Assembly: GCF_003369915.1 (NCBI RefSeq) | Contig: NC_046676.1 | Span: 11,576,001 to 11,640,000 of the forward strand | Length of the DNA: 64,000 nucleotides | Source: Drosophila miranda | Lineage: Eukaryota > Arthropoda > Insecta > Diptera > Drosophilidae | Direction of reading: 5' to 3' | Shown here: positions 1-11,900 of the stretch, piece after piece | Position numbering within the stretch: position 1 is the stretch's first letter | Layout of the letters: each line of letters begins with the position of its first letter | Program-made: the position numbers and the translations under genes | The notes under the pieces: generated by a model | The model's input: the letters and a program-made list of their open reading frames with translations, nothing else | Database searches by the model: none | What the model was told of the DNA's origin: nothing

Positions 1-608
1 TTATGTCTCTATCTCTATCTCTCTCTATGTCTATCTACTACATATATGTATCTCTGTCTCTCTAATTGTCTCTGAGTCCATGTTGATGTTGTTGTATTGC
101 TTTGCCTGGCCGTAATTTAAACGTTTCTCTACACGTACTTGTATTGAGATTTGTGTAATTCAAACTAAGTATACGACCCCTTGACACCAGCAAATACTCA
201 CATTCGATTCTTCTTGTTGGGTTTCCAGATGCGGCATTTGAATTGCATGCCTTGGCATTTGGGGAGCTTGGACATAGGTATTTCTTCTGAACACACATCC
301 ATAGATTTTAATCAGAACGACCCCAAAGATAAAATATTGCCTGGTTTTGTCACTCCCAAAATCCCACTTAAGAACACTTCTTCCCACTCCGCACTCCACA
401 TCCTCCGTGTGGCATGCAATTTGAATGTCTTTGTGCGAAGCCAGTCGTCAACAAGCAGAATCGAACGACAGACACAGACACACTGACAGCACGTCATGGA
501 AATTCTCCGTTGCAAGACCATTAAACTTTTCTCTTTGCTTTGGTAAACATTTGCTTTACCAACTGTCCCGATCCAAAAAAATAAAAACAAAACAAAAAAA
601 AAAAACAG
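1..608 (+). other. Intron of the CNG channel gene
   Basis: No coding exon is recognisable. It ends in a poly-A stretch and the acceptor AG at 607-608. It begins with a CT-rich simple repeat. Confidence 0.6.
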
Positions 609-1852
609 GCAACAGACGCACAGCCAGCGTTCGTTCCGTGGGTTACAGCGACCTGTTCGTGCTGAGCAAGAAGGACATGTGGGACGTGCTGAAGGAGTAT
701 CCGGCGGCGCGTGTACGTCTGGAGTCGATAGCCGTCAAGCGCTTGGAGAAATACAAGAAGGCGCCACTAGAAAAAGGTAGGCACTTGTCTTATTTATCCT
801 CGGCCTCTCCCTCTCCTGACACGCCGCTTTTATGCCTTACCTCAACCATTCCTCATTCCCCACTCCCCACTCCCCACTCCCACACTCCGATACACCCGAA
901 CAAACACCACTCGAAATTCAAAGATACGAATACGATTGCCCCAGAATAACACGATTCGATTGTTTTGCCTTCCGTTCCATCTTTCCTTTCCTTTCATTTC
1001 ATTTCTTTCCGTCTGGTGGATGATTTTGGTTATAAAACACAGTCAAATACTTTAATATAGTTGCCATGGGCCGGTGCCAGTCGACGCCGGGTTTGGTCGA
1101 GAGCTGTGGCCGCACCTCGCTCGAGGACATGTGGCTGCCCCCAGCGCCAACTCCACCAGCCCCACTGGTGCATCATCCCCTGACACACCAGCAACATCAT
1201 CAGCAGCACCAACCGCTACATCAGCACCAGCAGCTGGCGACGCAGCAGTCCTCACAACAGCACGGGTACAGGTGAGCCCCAAATAGATTACTCACCCACA
1301 TACTCACTCAGTCGTTTTCTTCCCCAAAGTCCTCGAAGCTATGCGGACCGTCTGGTTCGCGCCACAGACTCGCCCAGATCGGTCAGCCCCAGTGCCCATG
1401 GCTCCGAGGAGCGTCCCCGCAGTCGGGCCGCCTCACATCACTCGATTCGACCCCAATCGCAGCCCAGCCACACAGGTAAGGGGATGAAATCACGAAACGT
1501 AAGCCTGCTTAAGCTATCATCTATGTGTGCTCCTACCTTAGGTCACATCTGCGACTCCAGCTCGCAACTAGAGTGCTATGGAGCGGGCGTGGGTGCGGTT
1601 GGGGGAGGCACAACCCCTCTACTGGGCTCCCACGAGGCACTCGAGGACGAGATCAAGCGGTTGAGAGAACGCCTGCATACGGTGGAGTCGGAGAACCAGG
1701 CTCTGAACACGAAGCTCTCGCAACAGCAGTGGGACCTCGAGAATCGCCTGGCCGAGATCGAGATGCAGATCTGTGGAGTGTCGTCCACATCCAGCGTGGA
1801 TCCGGAGAACGAGACGGAGGAGCTGGAGCGGAATCGAGAGAGTATCATATAA
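609..1852 (+). CDS. Cyclic-nucleotide-gated channel, C-terminal exons (partial; start lies upstream of the window)
   Basis: Four exons join in frame: 609-776, 1061-1271, 1330-1475 and 1542-1852, all with AG/GT borders and consistent phases. The first encodes the end of a cyclic-nucleotide-binding domain ([17 protein letters not shown], then an [16 protein letters not shown] helix). This stretch is typical of CNG channel subunits, which open cation pores on cGMP/cAMP binding at the plasma membrane. Next comes a Pro/Gln/His-rich tail, then a Ser/Arg-rich exon. The last exon holds a heptad-type coiled coil ([21 protein letters not shown]), resembling the C-terminal leucine zipper that sets CNG subunit stoichiometry. 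The protein ends NRESII at TAA 1850-1852. Transmembrane and pore exons must lie left of position 1. Position beside jitterbug suggests the fly gene once annotated as CG42260 (from memory, not checked). The family call is firm; the exact orthologue is less so. Confidence 0.88.
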
Positions 1853-4560
1853 CACGGGAGCGTGCTGCCCCATCAGCCGATCGGTATGGTGTACATATCA
1901 TGTTCCTCATGACTCCATGATCATCATCGATCATCTGAAAATCGAAAAAATCAATAAAAACAGTAATCTGGCGAAGAGCGAGCGGAGAAGAACGGCTGGA
2001 CAAAAACAAAAAAAGACTTTGAGATCGCCATCACCTTCATAAAGCATCTCTCTCTCTTTCGTTCCCTCTCTATCTATCTGTTGCTTGTGTTTCCCCATCA
2101 CTCTCTGTGTTTTGTATCTATGTTTGTGTGCATGCGGTTAAAACACCCCATTGCCAAATCGTTTGACTAACCAGAAAACCCCAAACCATGACCAGGAGCA
2201 GCAGCAGCTATACAGCAGCACCAGAAACCAGCAGTCGACCAGGAGGCCGTGACGCTAGAACAGTCGGAGCGGATTGAAGTTGGGACACAGACCTATGACA
2301 AATGCAGCTCTTTATAGGATAGGTCGAAAGCAAGAGAGATAGAGGGGGCGGAATACATCACCCAAGATGTTCAATTAAAATCTTTTATGATGAAGCGACT
2401 CACAACACCAAAAAAAATAATGGCACTGCCTCAGAAAATTGTTCAGCCGCCACCACCGCCGCTACAGAAACACACCCAACACCCAACTGGACTATGCCCA
2501 GTGTACATATATGAATGGGAGTTACCACAATAGAGATCAAAAATATCCCACAACCTAGGTTAAGATATCCGAGTCCCCGAGAGAGAGCGGGGGATCGTAA
2601 GTCGATGAATGTATTGTAATTAAGGACATCGGAAAAGCTTTACTAGATAATCCGAAAAGAACTTTTCCCAGCCCATAACTCGTTACACAAAACTTACACT
2701 TTTTCCATACTAAGAACCAGAAATATACTCGTATTGATATTTATACAATATAGACATCATTAGTCCTAGACTTTTCGGCTATTTTAAAGGATACATACTA
2801 GACAACCGAAACGGGTACCGATTCTCCCATTGTAAATACTTTGCTCCAGGGCCTAACTAGAATTATTATCGCTGGATGGGATGAATGGGATAAGAGAATT
2901 AAGAATAGATCATCTAGAAAAACTAAAAACTACAAGATTACTTTAACTCATGAGTGTAACAAAATTAATAATTATATATAAACATATACATACATATATC
3001 TATTGTAATATTTGCTAATTGTAATTCGAAAAAAAAGAAAACTAACTAGATGTGTATATGGGAAACGATTTACTTTAAAATTGAAAATAATGCGTAAACA
3101 ATTTATGAACAAACTAAGCGAATATTTGAAAAATATTTGTACTATTGGAAAAGAACTGCCAGAGCAAAACACCACACATAAAACACAAATAAAAATAAAA
3201 GAGAGGCAATATACATATAGCTAACAACCAATACCAAACCCCAAGAAATGTCTCTTAGCCAGAATCAATAATTGAATTAGTATAAACGAGAAAACTCTTT
3301 TAATGCAATACTAAATTGTACTACTATATGATATATCTACATATTTAGACGGTAAGAAACTAAAGGTCTAAATGTATTAAACTTTAGTTAGCCGCCCCAT
3401 AGAACCCAATCCCAAAACCAAACTGAAAACCAATGCTGAAGATTGTAGTCGACAAGAAAGATATTAAAATAGAGGTAGAGGTAGAGAAGAGATAGGGTTC
3501 TGTAGCAGTACGCAGAACGCAGTCTAGTCATCCCCATAATATGGGGGCCGCGATGCGAAAGGAAGTTTCTTTAGCTGTAACTCTAGCTATACTTAGTTAT
3601 ACCATTAGACGTGTACAACAGAAGACCAAAAGGAGATCCGGATCGCTTGAGATTTTACTTCTGTGCTTCTACACGGAACACCAGAGATGGTCTCGATAAG
3701 GAAATCTAATAAATATATACATAGCTAACTTGAATAAGATTCTTAACTTTAGTGAGTGAGCAGGCGTTTGGATAGAGATGCGTTTGAGTATCTGGATAGG
3801 GAAACGAGAATGGGGACGGTAACGGTAATGGTAACTGAAACGGAACTCATTTCATTCTGACGTAAGGATGATAGGCCGCCAAAAGTTGAAACTCAAAATT
3901 TTGTTAGGATTCCTCCTTAGATTTTTGTCCATGAAGTAAACTTAATTTCGACTACATGTAAATTCCTTTTCCATATTTTTCAACCTAATTACATTTCGGA
4001 ATATCAAATAATGGATTAATAATTAATTAATAATTACAATAAACATCAAATGGGGTTTCATCTAAGACAAAAACATATACCAATCCAAGATGGAGTCAAA
4101 CGAAGGCAGAGTACGAGTTTGAGATACTTTAGTTAGCCAATTATTGCCAAATTTGAAGTTGAATAATGTAATTTAATTGAATTTTGATGGCTTATTAGCA
4201 CGCTTATCGCAGGACAGGACCTGGACCCTGTCACGTTTGTTAGATTTATTCCCATTGATTTCTCCGCAGTTTTCTGTTAGAGCGCATACTACAAATACAT
4301 ATATCTGTTGTTGGGAATACCCGTATAATACAAGGAACTACATCGATTTGGTTGTGTTGTTGATGCAAAGTGTGGGCCAGGCTTGCTGGTACGTAAAGAG
4401 GTGGCTTGTGTAATGACAATTTTATTAAATTAATTTTATGCATTGAGATCTATGTATGTATGAATGTAACGGAGAAGAAAGAACATTTAAAGCTTTTTTT
4501 TACTATAAATTAATTAATTAATTTATAAGATTAAACAATAAATCAAATCAGCATTGACTT
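1853..4560 (+). other. 3'UTR of the CNG channel gene
   Basis: AT-rich, stop-dense sequence without splice-consistent ORFs follows the TAA. AATAAA hexamers occur at 1953-1958, 4038-4043 and 4537-4542, so short and long 3'UTR forms are possible. The extent is inferred from the last hexamer. Confidence 0.5.
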
Positions 4561-5405
4561 CATAGCCAAACAAGACACGAACGAAACAAATCGAATTGAA
4601 ATGAATGAAATCTCGGTGATGTTCGTTCATTTTATAAGAGATCACCGAAAATCAGATCAGATCGAATCGGATCAGTTTAGAGAAGGCCCCGATTTGCAGC
4701 AGGTAAATCGAGCTTATTGTGTGAGCATTTCAAAGCCGTTTACATTGCTGAACACTCTAAAATCTGAAAAGGGTAAAATGAAAAAAAAAGAAAACATAAA
4801 AACTAAAATACAAATAAAAACAAAACCAAAAAAATTCTTAAGATATGAAAACTGTTGCGTTTCTCTATGGTTCGGGGGAAAAACATCACCTCATCAAGTG
4901 CCATCCATCGATCGATCGTGGCTGCATGTCGTAATCAATGAGATCTGAGAAAAAGCCGCAAAATTGTTCAATTACAACAGTGGAAACCACACACTCATCG
5001 CATTGCACTCCGCTGCCGTTGCGACGCCTGCAATTAACGAGCTGCTTGAGTAGTCGAGTCCATTAAACGGCTTTAGAACGAGCCCGAATGCCTCGAAATA
5101 CCTGGATAGACCCCAAACCCAAGCCCAAGCCCAAGCCCAAGCCCAAGCCTGAACCCAAACTCGAACCGGGCCGAGAGCCACCTGAGCGAATTGAGAGCCC
5201 AAAACAAAAGCGCTAACAAAGCTGGCAAGCAAAACAAGCCAAGATCAGGCCCGAAACGATGACGTAGCGGTTCGTTCCAATCCACTCCGAGCACCGAACT
5301 CCCACTTCCACTGGAAGCCAGAAAAGCTCGCGACTGGGGCCGAAGCGTTGCGTTGGATCGCTGTATATTGAAGCTCAAAACGGGCCAGCGGCGGAGCTGC
5401 CAATT
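4561..5405. other. Intergenic region upstream of jitterbug
   Basis: No gene is seen. It contains an AAGCCC hexanucleotide tandem repeat and becomes GC-richer toward the jitterbug promoter. Confidence 0.5.
5117..5149. repeat. (AAGCCC)n hexanucleotide repeat
   Basis: About five tandem AAGCCC units. They create low-complexity apparent ORFs on the minus strand, which are artefacts. Confidence 0.85.
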
Positions 5406-5441
5406 TTAGTCGTTGTGAGCCACTCGTGCGCGCTGGACGTG
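5406..5441 (+). promoter_or_regulatory. jbug: Inr + DPE core promoter, predicted jitterbug start site
   Basis: TTAGTC at 5406-5411 matches the Drosophila initiator TCAKTY with one change, placing A+1 at 5408. GGACGT occupies 5435-5440, exactly +28 to +33, and is followed by G. This is the canonical DPE sequence at the canonical spacing. A donor GTAAGC at 5489 could end a first non-coding exon of about 81 nt. A good acceptor (TTTCCCGATCAG, ending 8882) lies 85 nt before the jitterbug ATG, so an untranslated exon 1 at about 5408-5488 is likely. Confidence 0.65.
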
Positions 5442-5488
5442 TTTGAATTTGATTGCTAACCCGCGTTTCCCTCCCCCACGAATCGAAG

Positions 5489-8400
5489 TGTAAGCAACAA
5501 GTGTCAAAAGGGAGACAAAACCAACAAGATCCGACACCATCTATATATACCTTTTGGGCATACATACAAGTACATACATGCAGGCATATACTCGCAGTTG
5601 TATGTACTCGCATGCGCATATTTGTGCCGTGTTCCCTCCGACTTTTTAATAACTTTTGGATCGCTCTACCCTCGCACAGTGCCGCGTCACTCCCCGTCTA
5701 ACGTTCATCTTAACAATATTTTTTTTATGGATCTTCATGTGTCTCGCTCTTTGCTTTGTGTTTAATTTTTTAATTTTTTTTTTCGCTTATTCCGCTTTGG
5801 CTTTGTGGTTCCGTTCGCTCGAAAGACTGGCGTGCCGTGTGGCGAGGCGGGCTTTTGTTCTAATTTTGAGCTGCTGCTTAAATTAGAGGAGATATCTTTC
5901 GTGTGGAATTTGTGCTAAACACGTGAACGGCTCGGTGCGGGGTGTAGCGACGCGACGGCGGCCGTTCCGTGGCGTGTGAATCGGCCAAAACTAGCCCACA
6001 ATCGTACTCATAAATACTAAAAGTCGCAGGCGGGGTCTAGTCCGACGAAATTATTCAGATATCTGGCCGGGCCGGGCCGAGCCGGGCCTAGCCCATTGCA
6101 TAATAGGCGAATGCGCGGAGAAGCGAAAACAAAACCGAAAGCGAATCTGAATCTGAGTCTGGCTCTAAGTCTTGCCTCTGAATCTGGTTTTCCGTTTTCG
6201 CTGTTCGCTGTTCGATTGGTTTCCTCCAAAGTTTCGGGCCCCAGCCCCAGCGGATGGCTGACTCTTTGGAAACCTTTTCAGACTCCCAATTGTAATCGCT
6301 GCGGCTTTTAAGCGAATAAACGAAGCAAAGTAATGAGCAAAAATTAAAAAACAATAGAACACAGACCCCAGAATGGGGAATGTGGCAAACGCAGAGGCAC
6401 GGGCATGGGCATGGGCACGGGCACGGGCAAAGCAAGGCTTGGCTGCGCTTTGGCGACGCCTAACGGCATTAATCAAAAGACTGAAGACACAAACTTGGCT
6501 AAGGCCCAAACCGTACAATCGTAGAATTCGTACGGTGAACAAGGAGGGTTTTCTATTCATGACAACAGCTATAAATGTTGCCAAAAGCAAACGCTTGTTT
6601 GGGCCCCGCCAATTCCATAGAATCATGCCCTAATGGCTCATTAGTCATATACTCCAAAGGCGTGGCCCTTAAACATTTGGAATGTGTTACAATCGGTTTT
6701 GGGCCAACAGGAAATAGACTTGCAAGCAAAAAATAAGACAAATCTAACAGAATTACATTCCGTTCAGTCTTTAAGCATGGAAAACTTAGTTCCACCATCT
6801 AAGTATAGTCTAGAGATATCCCATTCATCACCATAATTATGGTTCTGTCCTCCAGTCTGGTTAGTCTCCAACATTTCGAACTTAATGACGATGTCGTAGA
6901 ACATTTACCAAAATATATTCCCACAGCAGCAGCAGCAGAATTTTTAACAGAGTTGTAGCTCTCAAAATCCCTCCAGTCATTCACAAATCAATGACCATTT
7001 GGTGCTGGCTTTTGGCAAAAGTCAAACTTGAGATCGCACCCACGTTCAGAACGAGGCGTTGAACCACGCCATGTGGGTGGCTGCCAGATGACAACGACGG
7101 CTACGACGACGACGACGTCGTGGCAGATCTGTGTGGGGGTTGGCAACGCAAAAAAAAAAAAAACATATAAAATATATTCGGACAGCAAGCAAATCGAGAA
7201 GTGTAAAAAATACCAGACACCTACGTGCTTAAGTCATTCTATGATATGGATATATTATACTTTCGTATGGGTATCCACATATCTATCTATCTATAGATAT
7301 ACCAATGCAATACGCTGACATATCGTTAGATATTTGGAAATTACGTAATGCCCTAAACTAGGTGTGTTTGCCTGACCCTCTTCTACCAATTTTAGTCACG
7401 ACAAAACGATGTTAACACTTTCCTTGTTTGTTTGCTGGCCCTCTACAGTGAGGAGAGTAGGGGGGAGTGGATCGTAGCGGAGCGGAGCCGAGCCGAGTGG
7501 AGTTGACCAACTGTGCAAACTGCCAAACAAAGGCAGGCGGTCAGTGCGTCAGCGACATTCCCATTCCCATTACCATTCCCATGACCTTGTCCGAGCTGAA
7601 TATAGAACACAGAGTGAGGTGGAGCCGAGTGCTGCGGGCTGCAACTAATTAGGTTCATTGGCAATGTCAAGTGTCAGTACTCGTAGATGACATCAGCCGG
7701 GGATCACTCATAATTCGGAGGAGTTGCTCCCCCAGCCTTTTCTCTGCTGTTCCGCCATTAATTTATGCAATTCAGGCAACGCAATTACTGATGTACGTAC
7801 TCTCTAGTGTCGGCCAGTGTCACGTAAAGATATTGCTCAGACAACTCATCCAACTCAAACACTCGCAGATGAGTGCGGTGAGATGAGTGAGAGTGATGTC
7901 ATCTGCGATAGGGGTAAACAGTTTGAATTGTTTGCCAATCAATAGTATTAGGAAATCTGCATATAGCCCCGGTTCAGAACTGGTGTTGGCTATGATATAC
8001 ATGCTCGGTTATGGCTATGGTTATGGCCTTACGAGTGCTAACCGGATTTCCTATAATTAAGTCTGCTAGACTCTGTTTGACGCCTCGTTGTCTTCGGTCT
8101 ATGGGAGCCGTGGCACTATGCCAAGAATGCAGAAATCCAAACAGAAATCTTGCCACTGGCTTTGAACATTGTTTGCCACTGATTGCTGTCGAGCGGGGGA
8201 GCTAAACAAAACAGTCAACTTTCAGTTTGCTCAAATTGTTAGGGTAAAAGTGCGACAAGTGAAAACAGCCAGACAATTGACAATTGATCGTGGCAGATTT
8301 CATTACTAGCCGTACTTTTATTGCTATTGTTAATACTATCAGCAGCAGCTCCCACGTTTACACCGAGCAAACCTCGGCGGCCTTCTGGAGTGGCTTTTGT

Positions 8401-8882
8401 GAAAGACTTATACACATGGCACTCTGCCCACCAGATCTCAGCGGGCCCCAGCCAATTGTGTTGCGGCGAAATTCCAAACTAAGTGATTTCTGTTATTTTT
8501 CAGACTCTTTTCTGTACGTGTACGAGTAGTATATTCAATTTTCCGTTTCGCTCGCTTCGTTTGGGCTTGGAGCTGACGAAACCAGTTTTATTTTATAGCC
8601 AGATTCAGATTCAGATTCAGAGATATTCGCACATGAGCCCACCACATTTTTGCCTCTCTCTCTCTCTCTCGTTGGAGCTTTGAGCTTTGGGGCATGACGT
8701 CATGGTTTGTTTTGGCCAGGCCAGATCTGAGCAAGAGAGAAGTTACACAGCACAGCTCCCAGCTCGTAGCCAACAGTCCCCATTGAGCCACGAACGTGTG
8801 CAAACGAAACTGAAACTGAAACTTTTTATTGTTGTGTCGCGTCTAATCAATAAATGTTCTTTGGCTTTCGTTTCCCGATCAG
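5489..8882 (+). other. jbug: First (5'UTR) intron of jitterbug, predicted
   Basis: The bounds are the GTAAGC donor at 5489 and the acceptor ending at 8882. It contains no ORF with coding character. It holds (GGGCAT/GGGCAC)n near 6400 and GC-rich palindromic sequence near 6065-6090. Regulatory content is probable, but no individual element could be assigned. Confidence 0.45.
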
Positions 8883-8967
8883 TGTTAGATCATAGCCTTA
8901 GCTATATGTATGGAAAGTAAAGTGAAGTGCGACAGTGCGAGAGTGCAGTGAGAAGAGCGTCAATACG

Positions 8968-11900
8968 ATGGACGTCAAAGACATAAAGGGCGCCAAGGTG
9001 ACGCATGCGGGTCTTCTGAAGCACAACACCGATGGCAGCACCGAGACGCAGAAGATCACCCACGCGGGCCTGGTGGCCCGCAGCCCCGAGGGCACCGCCG
9101 CCAAGGGCATGAACATACGCGGCAACGAGGATCTCTGGGTGGAGATCCAGGCGAACACCTTCCGCAACTGGGTCAACGAGCATTTGCGCGAGACGGGAAT
9201 GCAGGTGAGTTCCGCTGTCAGTCGCTGTCAGCGGGTTATGCAACACTTTCTGGCTGACCGATCAAGCGAAAAAAAACAATTACATTACCAATTCAATGGG
9301 GCTAGTCGGGGGATGGCTAAGTATGTAGAACTATCGAATGGCTGTCGGAGCAGGGCCTGAGAACGTTGATCAGCGGTGATCCGCGGATCGCTGATCGCCG
9401 ATCAAGCTGAAAGTGAACGCTTGTGTAAGCCGAGACCCCTTCCACGCTTGGGCAGGTGACAAAGCGTCAATCCGAATTATAAACTGGAGCTCTGAGCTCT
9501 TCCGCAACTCGCCTTTAATGGCCTGCCTCATAAAACTCAGCTCAACCCGACCCGCCCGCCCACGCGCCTCAGCGACTTCAATGGCAAGTGGACTCCCCCC
9601 GCTCCACAGCGCCAGCATGAGCGATTACAATTATAATAATTCCATGAGTACGTGTACTCGTAGACTACGAGTAGTTTTCCAGCAACAATGCATTTCATTT
9701 GTCAATTATATGACCAGGGACGGGACTACTGGCTGACAGTCAGTCGTAGTGATTTTCTCACACGCACAACACAGTCCAGTCCGACTTGAACCGACCATAT
9801 TTGGGGGTCTGAATGCCAAGGCCGACGCATCGATGATTCCCATTACCAGTTACAATGCTCGAGCACAAAAACAAGCTAAAGCTGTTGTCCGAAATTGAAT
9901 TTTCGAGTTTCTCGCATAATTTGTGTGCTTTTTTGTTGGCCAAAATAAACGAGATGAGCAAGGCTGAAGACCCCATCAGTAAACAGCGCTAATTGAGACC
10001 TGGCATCGCGACGTCTATTCGGGTCACCCGGCCAAATGGAGAGTGCCGACAGAGCACTTATTTGTTGTTCCAGTACACCATATATTCTAGCTCCGGTGTA
10101 CGCGAGTACGCGTTTATGACAAATGAAATTGCAATCAACTTTGTATGACATGTGCATAAAAGCAAAGAAAAGGCGCTCCCAGACTTTCCATAGAGAAGGT
10201 GGAATACTCTTTCCATATGGGCTTGCTTATGGACTGTGGACAAGGCAAAGGCAGCATCTCACGCTGTTGATTAACTCCTCCGAAGGCAGAGGCATTTTCA
10301 AAATTTAAGGGCAATTCCGAGAGAACAGTAAACAACAAATAACAGCCTGAGGAGGAGGAGGCAGCTTGTTAGAGAGCTGCCTGCTACAGAGCTGTCTCTA
10401 CTGTGTGCAAGATTTTTATGGCATCCAATGAATATTTTCTACGGCACAAACAAACAGCAACAGACACGCGATTGTTTTCAGTCCCTGTCTCCGGCTTGGG
10501 TTGGGTCTACGCCTCCGGCTGAAGGCTGACAGCGAGCAGATAAAAAGCTTTATGTCAAATGCTTAAAATCGCTCACAATTGCCTGCACCCGGCCCCGCTC
10601 GGCGCCGGAGTATACGGAGAAAGCATCTCCCCGGTGAAGAGTGGATATATACATATGTATGTATGTATGTACATATGTGGAGTTCCCATGCCCATTCTCG
10701 GGCGGTTCACCTTGTAAAGTGGGCCACGAGTTATGTTGTAGCTGATTGCTCATTAGGAGGGCGGGCAAACAGAGGAACGAACATGCACGGGAGGGCGTCG
10801 CACAATGCTAATGATGGTGGAAACTATTTCCCGTTTTTCAGGTCCATGACTGGGCAACGGACTTCTGCGATGGCACCTGTCTGTGCGCCCTCGTGGAGGG
10901 CCTGCAGACGCGTCCGCTGAAGCCCTCCTGGAACCGGCGGCCAGCCAACCAACATCACTATCTGGAGAACGCCACCACGGCCCTGAAATCCATCGAGGCG
11001 GACCACATCAAGCTGGTGAACATCGGCAATGTGGACATCATCAACGGGAATGTTAAGCTGATTCTCGGCCTAATCTGGTCGCTGATCGTCCGCTACCAGA
11101 TCGGACGCAGCAAGTTCCCGCCCCGCAAGCTGATGCTGGCCTGGCTCCAAGCAGCACTTCCAGACTGCAAGATCACCAACCTGACCACCGACTGGAACAG
11201 CGGCGTCAATCTGGCGGCACTGCTGGACTACTGCCAGCCGGACCTGTTCCCGCACTGGCGCAGCCTCGATCCTAGTCAGAGTGTGCGCAACTGTACCAAC
11301 GCCATGAACCTGGCGCAGCGCGAGTTCGGAGTGCCCAAGGTCCTGGAACCGGAATACCTGGCCTCGCCATGGCTGGACGAGTTGTCGGGCATGACGTACC
11401 TCTCGTACTTCATGAAGCCCGGCGGTCCTGGCTACAATGCCACCATGCGATGGGTGAACACGCAGGTCAAAGATCCTGTGAAGAATTTTACTGTGAGTAG
11501 ATCGATATCACAGTAGCACTGCCCCTGGATTCATTTTTAATTGCATTTTAATTTTGCCTCATTCCTCTCACACACAGACCGATTGGAATGATGGACGTGT
11601 CATGTGCGAAATCATTAAGGGACTGGGCGGCTCGGCGCCAGCGCCGGAAAAGCTCAGCACAGATCCCTTCCACTACGAGAACAACATACGGAAGGCGGTG
11701 GATGCTGGGGCCAAACTGGGCGTACAGCCCATACTCACAGCCAAGGACATGGCCACCCCGGAAGTGGAGCATCTGGGCATCATGGCCTACGCGGCCAATC
11801 TGCAGTGGGTGCCCCCACGTCCGCCGTTGTCCGACCTGGTCAACGTTTATTTGGAGAGTACTTCCGGACGGGTGGGCGAGCCGGTGAGTCATGAGGCACC

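Noticed and set aside
1850..1912. Readthrough of the CNG channel stop
   Set aside because: Only 19 codons follow TAA C before the next stop; too short to weigh.
9205..9360. Extension of jitterbug exon 1 to 9360
   Set aside because: It ignores the CAG|GTGAGT donor at 9205; the spliced frame continues directly into the CH domain at 10842.
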